From Rhodopseudomonas sp. AAP120 (GTDB lineage Bacteria; Pseudomonadota; Alphaproteobacteria; Rhizobiales; Xanthobacteraceae): a DNA stretch of 64,000 nt. A program made the position numbers and the translations under genes. Location: the NCBI RefSeq assembly GCF_001295845.1, contig NZ_LJIC01000124.1:39818-103817 (forward strand), given 5' to 3'. This document shows, piece by piece, positions 38,444 through 47,417 of the stretch (its first letter is position 1; every line of letters begins with the position of its first letter). The notes under the pieces were generated by a model. That model did no database searches and was not told the DNA's origin. It was given only the letters and a program-made list of their open reading frames with translations.

Positions 38444-38894
38444 TTTAGGGGCTCGTTCAACTTGAGGAAAAGTGGGGCAGGGCGCTGTTGCACGCAGGCA
38501 GAGGGGCACCGTAAATCGGCTTGTCTACCGCCGGTGATCCGCGCGAGACCTTATTGATGAGGCAGCACTTGCCGACTCGATGGGAGACCGGCCGGGGCGC
38601 GCCGTGGACGCGCTGACTGATGATAGTCGCTCGGCGAACGTATCCCTGAGCCGGTCATGCGCCGTTCGCCGGGCGGCAGAGCCGGCTCTCCCTCTTTCCA
38701 GTCTTTCGAAAGGTGAAGCAGGTTCAGCCCCGGCGTGGGCGATTTCGGCTCGGCGTCCCGGGTTGCGGAGCTGGAATGGACCAATGCAACCTTCTCCTCC
38801 CTGCACACGAGGGCATCGGCTCAGGCCCACGCAGCAAGGTCTCACCGCCGTTTCGGTGACAGGCCGACAGTGACCGAGGGAGGCGGCGCGACGG
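38444..38894. other. Intergenic, nothing supported
   Basis: About 450 bp. Open frames on both strands (for example 38525-38911 minus) are GC-driven, Arg/Ala-rich and carry no motif. No repeat or hairpin stood out. Confidence 0.4.
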
Positions 38895-39677
38895 TCAGAG
38901 GTCATTTGCATCTCCCGTCACCCTTGTCACGTGCGCATCGGCGTGAACCGCCACTGCCGCTGCAAAAGCGCGGCAGCGTTCCATCAGTTGAGGATCCTGC
39001 CAGATGGAACGTTCGAACAGCAGCGCAGTCAGCGCGGCAGCGTCGAGAAACGGCACCTCCTCGATGAGGTCTGCCGGCTCGGCTGGCATCAACTCGCGCT
39101 CGGGATCGCTTTCGCGCAGCATGGCATCCAGCAACGCCCTTCGGGGATCTCGCTCCCTGTCCGGCGCAATGGCCGCCAACAACGTTGGGACCGGAGTACT
39201 TCGTTTACGCTGCGTTTCCCGAAAATGACTGAAACCACGGAACGCCCAATCGATCTCGAGCACCGACGTTCGAACTGGAACGATGATCACTGCCGCGCCG
39301 CGCATGGTCGCCCGATTGCAGGCACGGTCGTGACAGCACAGATCGACGACGACGTCGCCATCTGCGCCGACCTCCGCAATTGCAAGATGTTTGACAGCGA
39401 TTATGAACCGCGCGTCGGCCTGATTGATCGCCGCCGCGAGCCTGATAGACACGCCGGCGGTGAGTTCAAACGGGGGCTGTAGCATCAACGACGAGCAGGG
39501 CACCGGCAGCGTTGCCCCGACGGGATCAATCGCCGCGACGGAGCCAGCATATGTCTGCCGCACCAGCAACGTGCGGCGACCCTGAAGATGCAGCCCATAG
39601 GCCAGCAGCGCCGCCGTCAAGCTGCGGCCAGAGCCGCCATTGACGCCGGCAAGGAGATAAATTCGCAGCGCCATCAT
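38895..39677 (-). CDS. ParA/MinD-like P-loop protein with altered Walker A
   Basis: Protein of 260 aa. The N-terminus LLAGVNGGSGRSLTAALLAYG is the deviant Walker A of ParA-type ATPases, but the usual KGG-x-GKT reads NGGSGRS, losing both the signature Lys and the P-loop Lys. VVVDLC (Walker B position) and IIVPVRTS follow in the right order. ATP binding may be kept through Arg, but normal hydrolysis is doubtful, so this could be a regulatory relative. It begins 6 bp after the sigma-factor stop on the same strand, so the two are co-transcribed. No ParB partner or centromere-like repeats are seen nearby, so a partition role is not supported. Confidence 0.65.
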   Translation of the reverse strand: MMALRIYLLAGVNGGSGRSLTAALLAYGLHLQGRRTLLVRQTYAGSVAAIDPVGATLPVPCSSLMLQPPFELTAGVSIRLAAAINQADARFIIAVKHLAIAEVGADGDVVVDLCCHDRACNRATMRGAAVIIVPVRTSVLEIDWAFRGFSHFRETQRKRSTPVPTLLAAIAPDRERDPRRALLDAMLRESDPERELMPAEPADLIEEVPFLDAAALTALLFERSIWQDPQLMERCRAFAAAVAVHADAHVTRVTGDANDL

Positions 39678-39683
39678 GCATGC

Positions 39684-40256
39684 TCACGCGGCATGACGAC
39701 GAAGATTGTTTGGGTGCATCGTCGCTGCCGGCTGCGCTTCGCCATACGCCGCGCGAAGATTCGTTGTCGCACGCCAAAGCCGCGAGTGCACCGTGCCAGT
39801 CTGCACGCCGAGCCGGGCTGCGACTTCCGCCTGCGGCAGTCCCTCGACCCGCACCAGCCAAATGACTTCCCGATCCGTCGCGGACAGAGCTCGCAGCGCA
39901 GACATCACATCATCAAGCTCGAGCGTCGTCTCCTGCGAGGCATCGACGGGAACGTCGATCATCTCGGCGTCGTCGCTGCTAGTTGTGCCGAGAGGCGAGA
40001 GCACCAGATCCCGACGATTGGCTCGCCGCCTGGCATTGCGAATGCAATTGTGCAGGATCGCAGTCAGCCAACCCGAGAGGCTTCCCTCTTCGAAGCGGTG
40101 GGCGTGCTGAAAGGAAATGAGCAGCGTATCCTGCACAAGATCCTCCGGCGATCCAATGTCAGTCCGCGCGCCGATCAGAAACGTAGCGTGCCGCAGCAGG
40201 ACCGGTCTCAGCGCGATGATGCGGTTCGTTAGGGCGTCGGCAGGCTTGTCGGACAT
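39684..40256 (-). CDS. ECF-type RNA polymerase sigma factor
   Basis: Protein of 190 aa. Region 2 is seen in SPEDLVQDTLLISFQHAHRF and GSLSGWLTAILHNCIRNARR. Region 4 is a helix-turn-helix in LSATDREVIWLVRVEGLPQ followed by AEVAARLGVQTGTVHSRLWR. The linker between them is short, as in ECF factors. The ATG at 40256 is preceded by GAGGAGC at good spacing; an upstream start at 40304 lacks such a site. No anti-sigma gene with a transmembrane segment is adjacent; the next gene on the operon is the ParA-like protein, so the mode of control is unclear. It lies inside the island. Confidence 0.88.
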   Translation of the reverse strand: MSDKPADALTNRIIALRPVLLRHATFLIGARTDIGSPEDLVQDTLLISFQHAHRFEEGSLSGWLTAILHNCIRNARRRANRRDLVLSPLGTTSSDDAEMIDVPVDASQETTLELDDVMSALRALSATDREVIWLVRVEGLPQAEVAARLGVQTGTVHSRLWRATTNLRAAYGEAQPAATMHPNNLRRHAA

Positions 40257-40488
40257 CGATTGCTCCTCTCGTGACGAGGGCAGCCTGGCAGGATCCTCAT
40301 TCATGTCAAGGATCTTTTTCCTATTCGCGAACCGAAGCTCTGTTCGCCTGTTCTGGTCAACAATCCTTGTGCCGGCGGGAAAGCTCGACCGGTGCTGTGA
40401 GGCATCACGGGCGCACTGACTGGAGCCACGTGAAAAGCGTGACGAAGAACGGTGCTACATTCCCTATACAGCACACGAAGGGAGCGAT

Positions 40489-40860
40489 TCAGACGTCAAC
40501 GGCGTTAGTCGAAGTAACGGGGAGAATACGAGCTGATTGAAGTTGGCCGACGGTGTGCGGCGTCAAGTGTGGTTTTAGCTGGAAGTCCCAGCCATCGGCG
40601 TAGCGATCGATGAGCTGATGGAGCCGATGCATCGTCGCATCCCGATCGAAACCCTGCTTCACCAAGCCGTTCGTCATAGTTTCGCACCAATCGGCGAGGT
40701 TGCGCTCCTGGCCATCTTCGAGCCCTTCACGGATCATGAAGTAAAGCGCTAGACGCGCGACATCGTCTCGGGACGGTTTCCGAAGCGTCTTCTGCTGCTC
40801 GCGGTATGCACGCTGGTAGTCTACCTGATTGATGCGGCGCGTTCTGGTCGATTTCATCAT
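40489..40860 (-). CDS. Hypothetical protein, helical, 123 aa
   Basis: I do not recognise this family. The frame opens with two consecutive ATG codons, with GAGGAG 5-6 nt upstream, and the protein is charged with mixed composition unlike shadow frames: DYQRAYREQQKTLRKPSRDD at the N-terminus, then RLALYFMIREGLEDGQERN, then a helical region rich in His and Asp. There is no signal or membrane segment. It lies upstream of the sigma/ParA pair on the same strand, 232 bp away, and could be a separate unit. Similar small proteins occur on Rhizobiales islands, but this is only an impression. Confidence 0.6.
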   Translation of the reverse strand: MMKSTRTRRINQVDYQRAYREQQKTLRKPSRDDVARLALYFMIREGLEDGQERNLADWCETMTNGLVKQGFDRDATMHRLHQLIDRYADGWDFQLKPHLTPHTVGQLQSARILPVTSTNAVDV

Positions 40861-41352
40861 CTCAACTCCTCACGATTTACGGTGCCGGTGATCATGCCCC
40901 CGTCGCGAGACGCACTTCCAGCCTTTCCAGTCTGACGCAGCGCGTTGCAAGCGACAAATCTCGCCGGTGACGTGATCCGTTTCCACCGAAGATGATCACT
41001 GTTTGAAAGCGATAGCGCCATATCGAGCGGCGACGTTCGCTGCTGACAGGATGGCGAGCATGGGAGAAGCGGAGGAAGCCTTCCGTAAGGCACCTCGCGC
41101 GCGGATCTTCCAAGGTTGTTACCGTCTAGCTACGCCGATTTGAATCGAAAATATTGAGAATCGAATCAGAAATGCAGGGCTTGGAATCAAAGATGCGCAA
41201 CTGCATCCGCGTTGCCCGTAACCGTAAGCGACGCACTCGCAACGTCTTCCAGATTGCCGACGACGCAAGTTGATGGGAGTGAGGCGATCGGCCCGACCGC
41301 CATGCCGGTCCTCCATCCGTATGGTCCTTGGAAGCTCTTGAAACTTAGCGAT

Positions 41353-41500
41353 CGGTCAACGGCGTCGAGGGTTGCAACGCTAACTGTGACGTTTTGAATC
41401 GGAATTGTCGAAGTTCGAATCGCCTTTCGTGAAGAGTGAAACGTAAATCTGGAGATCTGAATCGAATTATCCCAAGTGTTGTTGCGTTGCGGACAACCGA
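41353..41500. repeat. Diverged repeat, copy A
   Basis: This segment aligns along its length with 41897-42045. Shared blocks include TTGCAACGCTA, a GAAT-rich block near AATTGT, GAATCGCCTTTC, AAATCT followed by GAG and CTGAATCG, and finally GCGGTTGCGG/GCGTTGCGG. By eye about three quarters of positions match. Weaker relatives appear near 41138-41225 and 42190-42340. Confidence 0.55.
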
Positions 41501-41896
41501 AAACACTTTGTGAGTAACTCTTGTCGACGTCCTTCGCATACTCTTTGATTGAAAGGCGGGGCGATGCGTTGGTGCCGGTGGAGGCGAAGCGCGAGGTATT
41601 TCGGCGTTGTCTCGGCAAAGTTGACTTTCAAGCCGTCGGAGTAAGTGGCGAAAATGACGGTGTCTTGGACGTCGTGAGCGAGCGCTTGACGGGCTTTTAT
41701 ACTCCACGACGTCGGTGAAGTTCGGAATTTGTCTGTCGGCTCCAAGAGGCGGCACCAAGCAGCGCGAATAGCTCACGGTTAGCGTCATGGCGGCTCCGAC
41801 CGCAGAGGCCGGTTGAACTTTAATGACCCGCGGCGCCGCTTCCTGAGCGCTATCAATGTTCTGAGGGGGAAGGCGGAAACCTGTCGAGCGTGGCAC

Positions 41897-42045
41897 CGGT
41901 TAACGACGTTGAGGTTTGCAACGCTAGTGAAGATTCTTGAATCACAATTGTAGAAGTGTGAATCGCCTTTCATCAAGATGCAAACGGAAATCTCGAGTAC
42001 TGAATCGGCTTTTCGCAACTGTTATGCGGTTGCGGGCGAGCGCTA
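41897..42045. repeat. Diverged repeat, copy B
   Basis: This is the partner of copy A, about 545 bp to its right and in the same orientation. It opens CGGTTAACGACGTTGAGG, where copy A has CGGTCAACGGCGTCGAGG. It carries no coding frame shared with copy A, so the similarity is not due to a kept protein. Confidence 0.55.
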
Positions 42046-43317
42046 AGACGTTCAATGCAAATGATTGACGTCGTTCGGTCCAAAACAGCCAAAGACTGCC
42101 CAGCGTGAGAACGACGAGTTGCAGTCGTTGCAGATTGGCGATGCGGAGGGGCGCGTAATTAGTTATTTGGATCTCGCATCGTTTGTTTACGCAACGCCGT
42201 TTTCGAAGTTCGAAACACAAACCTCGAGATCCGAATCGCTTTCATGGAGTTCTGCAACGAAAAGTTCGAAAGTTGAATCGTCTGTCGCGGAGTTTGAATC
42301 GGAAATGCGCAGCTGTTTTGGAGTTGTCTGCGCAGTGCGGTCAGCGGGACGTGATTTATTCGTTGATATCGACGTTAGGCTGTGCGTCCCGCAGAGGATT
42401 GTCGGGGCGGTTGCGAGTTGACTTGCACGGATTGCCGGTTTGCCGGTGATGGGGCGCTTGGAGCGCCCGAAGGTTAAGGAGTCGTGCTCTCGAGCGCGAC
42501 TTCGCCAGAGAACGTGCTCGCGGTGTCGTGTGTCCTTCCCGTCCGATCAGTACTGGGGACAAGGAGAACGTCCAGCGAAGCCGTTTCCGTTTTGTCGCTG
42601 GATAGATGTGCTCGAACATCCGGTCGGATGGCCCGTCGGTGGGGGCTGGCGTCGCGGGCGCAGCCCTACGTCTGAAGCTTCTTATTCCAAGAGCGTTGTC
42701 TCGACGGAGGTTGGCTGGTGTAGCGGAATGTCCCGCAAGGAATGTCGGGATTACCGGTGTCGTTCGAGGCCGTCTCCAATCCCGCGCCGTGGATCAGTAT
42801 TTTGTTCGGGGATCTGCGAAGAGGTGCCGGTCGAGCGAAGCATGAACTCCTCCGGCGCTGACCAGGGTGAGGGCGCTCTAGCATTGCCAAAGGGGCGCGC
42901 CGCGGATGGTGGACGGCGTCGAGCCCCGTTAACGGCCCGCCTTAAGTTCGATGGCGGTCGCGACGAGGCCGGTCGAAACCCTGATCGAGGCGGCCGCCGC
43001 TTCCCGAAGTCCTCTAGGAGTGGAAGGCGACAATGTCGGGATAACCGGCGCTCCGTTGCTCATCCCGATTCACAACTCGGCGAGTCCGTGACGGTAGCGT
43101 GGTGCGATCGCTGGATGTTCACTAAGTCGCTACCGGGGCCGGTAGGCTCCGATTCCGAAGCGGCTACTCGGCTCCGGCAAAGTCCGAGCCGGAGGGGCCC
43201 TGTGCAACAGAAAATCCTGTTGCAGCATTGTTGCAGGTTGAAAGGCACTTTCGCCGTATGGTTGTAAAACGGCGTTTCGCCCGTCAACAGATTTTGCAAA
43301 ATACAATCAACGGTTTA

Positions 43318-43407
43318 TGGCGGAAGGGGTGGGATTCGAACCCACGGTACCCGTGAGGGCACGCCGGTTTTCAAGACCGGTGCCTTAAACCACTCGGCCA
43401 CCCTTCC
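43318..43407 (-). tRNA. tRNA-Ser (anticodon UGA)
   Basis: The 90-nt gene reads GGAAGGGTGGCCGAG at the 5' end (acceptor stem GGAAGGG, D-arm). The anticodon stem CCGGT/ACCGG encloses CTTGAAA, giving anticodon TGA. A long variable arm typical of serine tRNAs follows (GCGTGCCC to GGGTACC), then the T arm GTGGGTTCGAATCCCAC and acceptor CCCTTCC with discriminator G and encoded CCA. It reads UCA-type serine codons. Its 3' end faces the island, a common arrangement when an integrase has used a tRNA gene as target. Confidence 0.97.
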
Positions 43408-43897
43408 GACTTGGACATGGGCACTTAGCAGACGCGGCGGTGGGGCGGAAGGGGCTGTCCGCGAGACGGCGAGGTCGTCCGGGATGCGGGACCGCGGAGG
43501 TCGAGGGGCTTGCAAGAGCCGGATGCCGGCACTGTGCCCGCGCCGATCCGCGACGCCGATCTGCCGCGGGATGAGGAGAAGCGCGGGGCGACCGGTGGCA
43601 CTTCCCGGAGTTGCCCGTTGCGATCTGAAGCGCTCAGCGCCGCCGAAATTGTGTTGACTTGGCTCGCGGTGCGGGCGTAGGGCTCCGCTCGGTCGCGCGC
43701 TTTGCCGTGCGGCTGTTCATCCATCCAACGAAGAGCACATGGGCCCTAGCAGCTTTGGCCGCTTTTTCCCGGCGTCGGTCCGGGCGAACGCGACCGCAAC
43801 ACATCGGACCGCGACCGGGTCGGGCCGCGTGAGCAAGGTGCGCTGCTAGCCGCCTGATCTCACCGTCCCGCCGCGCTCGCGGCCGTGGAGGTGAGTG
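43408..43897. other. Intergenic between tRNA-Ser and the transporter leader
   Basis: About 490 bp, very GC-rich. Overlapping open frames on both strands are compositional. The right half just before 43898 should contain the promoter and any leader of the transporter unit. Several GC-rich inverted segments are present (for example GGTCCGGGCG and CGGACCGCG near 43780-43830), but I could not assign a known riboswitch fold. Confidence 0.35.
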
Positions 43898-44164
43898 ATG
43901 TCGATCAAGATCAAAACCGCATGGTGGCCGGCACGGACCGGTCTTGCCGCACGCCGGGCCGAGGCCCGGATTGCGGCCAACGACAATCTGCGCGGCGGCG
44001 TGCGCCGTCCGCGGCGTCCCGCGCTCGAGCTGCACTGGCATCTGTCTCCGACCGGTTGCCTGGTCGGCGGCTGGTCCGCCGTGCCGTCGAGCGATGACGC
44101 AGGGAGCGCCGAGGCCGGCAGCGCCGGCAGTCGCCCTTATCATCCGCCTTCGCGCGCGGCCTGA
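43898..44164 (+). CDS. Small basic protein upstream of Nramp transporter
   Basis: Protein of 88 aa beginning MSIKIKTAWWPARTG, with the words ARIAANDNLR and LHWHLSPTGCLVGGW. Short alphaproteobacterial proteins with an AANDN segment and an LHW...W ending are common and uncharacterised. A strong GGAGGTGAG lies 5-10 nt before the ATG at 43898; a GTG at 43895 is a less likely start. There is no membrane segment or signal. It is the first of two small frames before the transporter, so it could be a regulatory leader or partner of it. Confidence 0.6.
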   Translation: MSIKIKTAWWPARTGLAARRAEARIAANDNLRGGVRRPRRPALELHWHLSPTGCLVGGWSAVPSSDDAGSAEAGSAGSRPYHPPSRAA

Positions 44165-44206
44165 GCAGCAGCGTCCGGCGGTGCCGGCGGACAGGAGCAC
44201 ATCACG

Positions 44207-44320
44207 ATGGACCATCAACCCAGATTGCCCGCTGCCGCCGTACGGCGCGCGGCGGGCTTGCCGAAATCAGCAACAGCCACGGTCGCGCTGCGCGCGCGCC
44301 GGACCGGCGAGGGCGCCTGA
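44207..44320 (+). CDS. Possible 37-aa leader peptide before Nramp transporter
   Basis: Short frame opening MDHQPRLPAAAVRRA and ending RARRTGEGA, too short to place in a family. ACAGGAGC precedes the ATG by about 7-8 nt, a better ribosome site than chance would give. It lies between the 88-aa frame and the transporter, and a GC-rich stretch with possible stem-forming segments (CCGGTCCGG, CGGCGGCCGG) separates its stop from the transporter ATG. Leader peptides control Mg2+ transporters in other bacteria; whether this one does is a guess. Confidence 0.35.
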   Translation: MDHQPRLPAAAVRRAAGLPKSATATVALRARRTGEGA

Positions 44321-44370
44321 CGCCGCTCTCCGGTCCGGCCCGTGCGCGGCGGCCGGATCAGGAGAGCCTC

Positions 44371-46032
44371 ATGACCAAGCACATCCCCCTCGAAGCGGCG
44401 GCGGCCTGTGCGGCCGTCCGCCCCAGCGCCGTGCTCGACGCCGCGCATCTCGGCGAGATCCGCGGCGCGTTCGGCACCATCGCGGTCGACGACCGCGCGC
44501 CGCGCCGCACGCTGAAGGCGCGGCTGCAGACGCTGCTGGCGATTGCCGGACCCGGCCTGATCGTAATGGTCGGCGACAACGACGCCGGCGCGTTCGGCAC
44601 CTACACCCAGGCCGGCCAGAACTACGGCACGACGCTGCTGTGGACGCTGCTGCTGCTGATCCCGGTGCTCTACGTCAATCAGGAGATGGTGGTGCGGCTC
44701 GGCGCCGTCACCGGCGTCGGCCATGCGCGGCTGATCTTCGCGCGGTTCGGCAAATTCTGGGGCGCATTCAGCGTCGCCGACCTGTTCTTGCTCAACGCTC
44801 TGACGCTGGTCACCGAGTTCATCGGCATCAGCCTGGCGCTGCGCTATCTCGGCCTGCCGCAGTTCTGGGGCGTGATCGCCGCCGCGCTGATCGTCACCCT
44901 GGCGGTTTCGACCGGCGACTTCCGCCGCTTCGAGCGCTTCGCGCTGGTGCTGGTCGGCGGCAGCCTGCTGCTGATCCCGATCGCCGTGATGCTGCATCCG
45001 CCGCTGCCGCAACTGGCGCACGACTTTTTCATGCCGAAGATGCCGGCGGGCGCACCGCTCAGCGACGTGATGCTGCTGATCATCGCCATCGTCGGCACGA
45101 CGATCGCGCCATGGCAACTGTTCTTTCAGCAGAGCTATCTGATCGACAAGCGGATCACCCCGCGATTCATCCGCTACGAGCGCTGGGACTTGTGCCTGGG
45201 CATCGCGCTGGTGATCATCGGCGCGGTGGCGATGATCGGCTTCTCGGCCGCGGCGTTCGCCGGGCGGCCGGAATTCGGCGCCTATACCGACGCGCTCGGC
45301 ACCGCGCGCGGCATCGAACTGGCCGCCGGGCGGCTGCCGGCGATCCTGTTCGCCCTGGCGTTGCTCGATGCCAGCATCATCGGGGCTGCCGCGGTGTCGC
45401 TCGCCACCGCCTACGCGATCGGCGACGTGTTCGCGGTGGCGCATTCGCTGCATCGCAAGCCGAGCGAGGCGAAGGGGTTCTATGCGGTCTATGCCGGGCT
45501 GATCGCGTTTGCGGCCGCACTGGTGGTCACGCCGGGCATGCCGCTGGGCCTGCTCACCAATGCGGTGCAGACGCTGGCCGGCGTGCTGCTGCCGAGTGCG
45601 ACGGTATTCCTGCTGCTGCTGTGCAACGACAAGGCGGTGCTCGGCCCGTGGGCTAACGGACCGGCGCGCAACCTGTTCACCGGGGCGATCGTCGCGGTGC
45701 TGGTGCTGCTGTCCGTGATCCTCACCGCGTCGGTGCTCTATCCGGACATCGGCGAGGATTGGATCATCGGCATTCTGGCCAGCGGTGGCGCCGGCGCGCT
45801 GCTGCTGTCGCTGATCGTCAAGCTGGCGTCGCGGCGCCGCGAGCGGGCGACGGCCGCGGCCGCTTGCTATGGCGACCCGGCGGAGTGGCGGATGCCGCCG
45901 CTCGAGGCTCTACCGGCGGCGCGTCTGTCCGGGCTTAGCCGGACATGGATGCTGGTGCTGCGCGGCTACCTGGTACTTGCGGCCGGGCTCCTGCTGTATC
46001 GCATCGTCGAGCTGGTCGCATCGGGGCTGTGA
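44371..46032 (+). CDS. Nramp-family divalent metal transporter
   Basis: Integral membrane protein of 553 aa with about 11 hydrophobic helices. The helix-1 metal motif reads GDNDAGAFGTYTQAG where classical Nramps have D-P-G-N. The helix-6 block reads VGTTIAPWQLFFQQSYLIDK, in place of the M-P-H block. Both changes are shared by a bacterial Nramp side branch that includes Mg2+-type carriers, so Mg2+ or Mn2+ are the likeliest substrates but cannot be decided. It probably runs on proton coupling. AGGAGAG lies 6-7 nt before the ATG. The last 70 residues, after the core, are a longer tail than usual with one further helix. Two small frames precede it. Confidence 0.85.
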   Translation: MTKHIPLEAAAACAAVRPSAVLDAAHLGEIRGAFGTIAVDDRAPRRTLKARLQTLLAIAGPGLIVMVGDNDAGAFGTYTQAGQNYGTTLLWTLLLLIPVLYVNQEMVVRLGAVTGVGHARLIFARFGKFWGAFSVADLFLLNALTLVTEFIGISLALRYLGLPQFWGVIAAALIVTLAVSTGDFRRFERFALVLVGGSLLLIPIAVMLHPPLPQLAHDFFMPKMPAGAPLSDVMLLIIAIVGTTIAPWQLFFQQSYLIDKRITPRFIRYERWDLCLGIALVIIGAVAMIGFSAAAFAGRPEFGAYTDALGTARGIELAAGRLPAILFALALLDASIIGAAAVSLATAYAIGDVFAVAHSLHRKPSEAKGFYAVYAGLIAFAAALVVTPGMPLGLLTNAVQTLAGVLLPSATVFLLLLCNDKAVLGPWANGPARNLFTGAIVAVLVLLSVILTASVLYPDIGEDWIIGILASGGAGALLLSLIVKLASRRRERATAAAACYGDPAEWRMPPLEALPAARLSGLSRTWMLVLRGYLVLAAGLLLYRIVELVASGL

Positions 46033-46063
46033 GCTCAGCACCACACAACAGCAGCTCGCGAAT

Positions 46064-46135
46064 CGGGGCTCGCGGGACACAGATAGCGTCAGGATCTCGG
46101 CGGACGGGAGCTGCTGTGTGTCTCGCGAGGCCCCG
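46064..46135 (+). terminator. Large inverted repeat after the Nramp gene
   Basis: CGGGGCTCGCGGGACACAG (46064-46082) can pair with CTGTGTGTCTCGCGAGGCCC (46114-46133) with a few bulges around a 31-nt loop. It lies about 30 bp past the transporter stop and before the divergently unrelated AraC gene, where a terminator is expected. There is no U-tract. Confidence 0.45.
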
Positions 46136-46314
46136 TGCGACGGAATGTCGTTCAGAAACTGTGGTATTTCAGCATCGGTTGAGAGGCTAATCCTGCGTTG
46201 CGGCCGCTCTCGCGGCGCGGGATGTCCGATATTGGTCGGTCGCGACTGCGGTCCACCACTAGGTTCGCCGGGCAGATCTGGCCAATCCAGACGAACCGAC
46301 GGAGTTCTCCAAGT

Positions 46315-47295
46315 ATGTCCGATGCTTCCGAGCGCGCTAACGACGCCGATTTTCCGGGCAGTCGGGCGCCGGCCGCGTCCACTGCGGATACCGACGACCT
46401 GCGCCACGTGGTGATCCACTTCTGTGCAGCGCAGGCGCTCTCCGGGGAGGCGGAAAGTCTCCAGGGCGTCGGCGACGTGGTGGAGCTGGAAGGCACGGCA
46501 TTCGGGTTCTGTCGCTCGCGAGGGGGGGAGTCTCCGAGGACTGATTTTACCCGCCTGCAGGTCGCACTGCGCAGCAACGGGCGCGCCGGCGCGGCAGCTT
46601 CGGGCGCCGACATCGATCATGAGCCTCGGCGCGCCTCGTCGGCGATGCCGTCGCCGGCCGAATTCGGCGGTGGCGATGAGCAGATGATCATCCGCTGCCC
46701 CAACGGCACGCTGATGACCACGCTGGAGTCGATGCTCGGCGTCAAGCCGCGCGGCAAGCTGGTGTTTGCGCCGTCCACGCCGATCGACGACCGCGGCGCG
46801 CTGGCGCTACGCGATTTTGCTCTATTCCTCGCGCGGCACGTCGATCCGGCGCAGCCGCGCCTGCCGCCGCTGATGCTGCGAGAACTGGAGCATGCATTGC
46901 TGGTTTCGCTGCTCAGCGTCGCCCGCCACAACTTCAGCGACCAGCTCGATCGCGATGCTCCGGACACCGCGCCCGACTACGTCCGCGTCGCCGAGGAGTT
47001 CATCGTGTCGTCCTGGAACAGGGCGATCACCATCAACGACCTCGCTGCCGTCACCAGCGTCGGCGTCCGCAGCCTGTTCAAGGCGTTCCAGAAGCACCGC
47101 GGCTACTCGCCGATGGCCTTCGCCAAATCGGTCCGCCTCAACAAGGCTCGCGAACTGCTGCTGCAGGGCGAGCCGTCGCGGTCGGTGACGTCGGTGGCGT
47201 TTGCCTGTGGCTTCAGCAATCTCGGCCATTTCGCCCACGACTATCGGCAGAAGCACGGCGAGTTGCCGTCGGAGACGCTGGCGCGCGCCCGCTGA
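46315..47295 (+). CDS. AraC-family transcription regulator
   Basis: Protein of 326 aa. The C-terminal 100 residues hold the two helix-turn-helix units of AraC/XylS: ITINDLAAVTSVGVRSLFKA, and RSVTSVAFACGFSNLGHFAH with the closing DYRQKHGELPSETL. The N-terminal part (about 1-200) resembles the AraC-binding-like cupin found in XylS/FeaR-type regulators, with a possible effector pocket. The ATG at 46315 has GGAG 10 nt upstream; the longer frame from 46198 adds a basic tail not typical of the family. It lies upstream of draT on the same strand but separated by 122 bp, so a regulatory link to the nitrogenase switch genes is only suggested. Confidence 0.85.
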   Translation: MSDASERANDADFPGSRAPAASTADTDDLRHVVIHFCAAQALSGEAESLQGVGDVVELEGTAFGFCRSRGGESPRTDFTRLQVALRSNGRAGAAASGADIDHEPRRASSAMPSPAEFGGGDEQMIIRCPNGTLMTTLESMLGVKPRGKLVFAPSTPIDDRGALALRDFALFLARHVDPAQPRLPPLMLRELEHALLVSLLSVARHNFSDQLDRDAPDTAPDYVRVAEEFIVSSWNRAITINDLAAVTSVGVRSLFKAFQKHRGYSPMAFAKSVRLNKARELLLQGEPSRSVTSVAFACGFSNLGHFAHDYRQKHGELPSETLARAR

Positions 47296-47417
47296 TCCGT
47301 CCGGCACAAGCAAAGAAGCTAGCCGAGATGCGCATAGGCAGACGAGGTCGCGTCCGCTAACCATGTCGCCTGTGAAGCGTTGAAGCGCCCGCGGGCGCGA
47401 GCGGCAGGCTGGCATCC

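Larger units (their letters stand above)
40861..43317. other. 2.4 kb non-coding region of degenerate repeats beside tRNA-Ser
   Basis: No gene is supported. Frames such as 42440-43267 plus are long but Arg/Ser-rich and motif-free. The stretch contains several diverged copies of similar sequence, listed separately, with frequent GAATCG-type words. At 42950-43083 a plus-strand frame reads as plausible protein (MAVATRPVETLIEAAAASRS and onward), but an equivalent copy at 41787 is broken by stops, so this looks like an eroded multicopy sequence. Confidence 0.45.

Noticed and set aside
42440..43267. 275-codon plus-strand frame left of tRNA-Ser
   Set aside because: Arg/Ser-rich, no motif, and it runs across the degenerate repeats, so coding is not supported.
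47296..47417. Sigma-54 promoter before draT
   Set aside because: Words resembling TGGCAC are present but without a TTGC at the required spacing.
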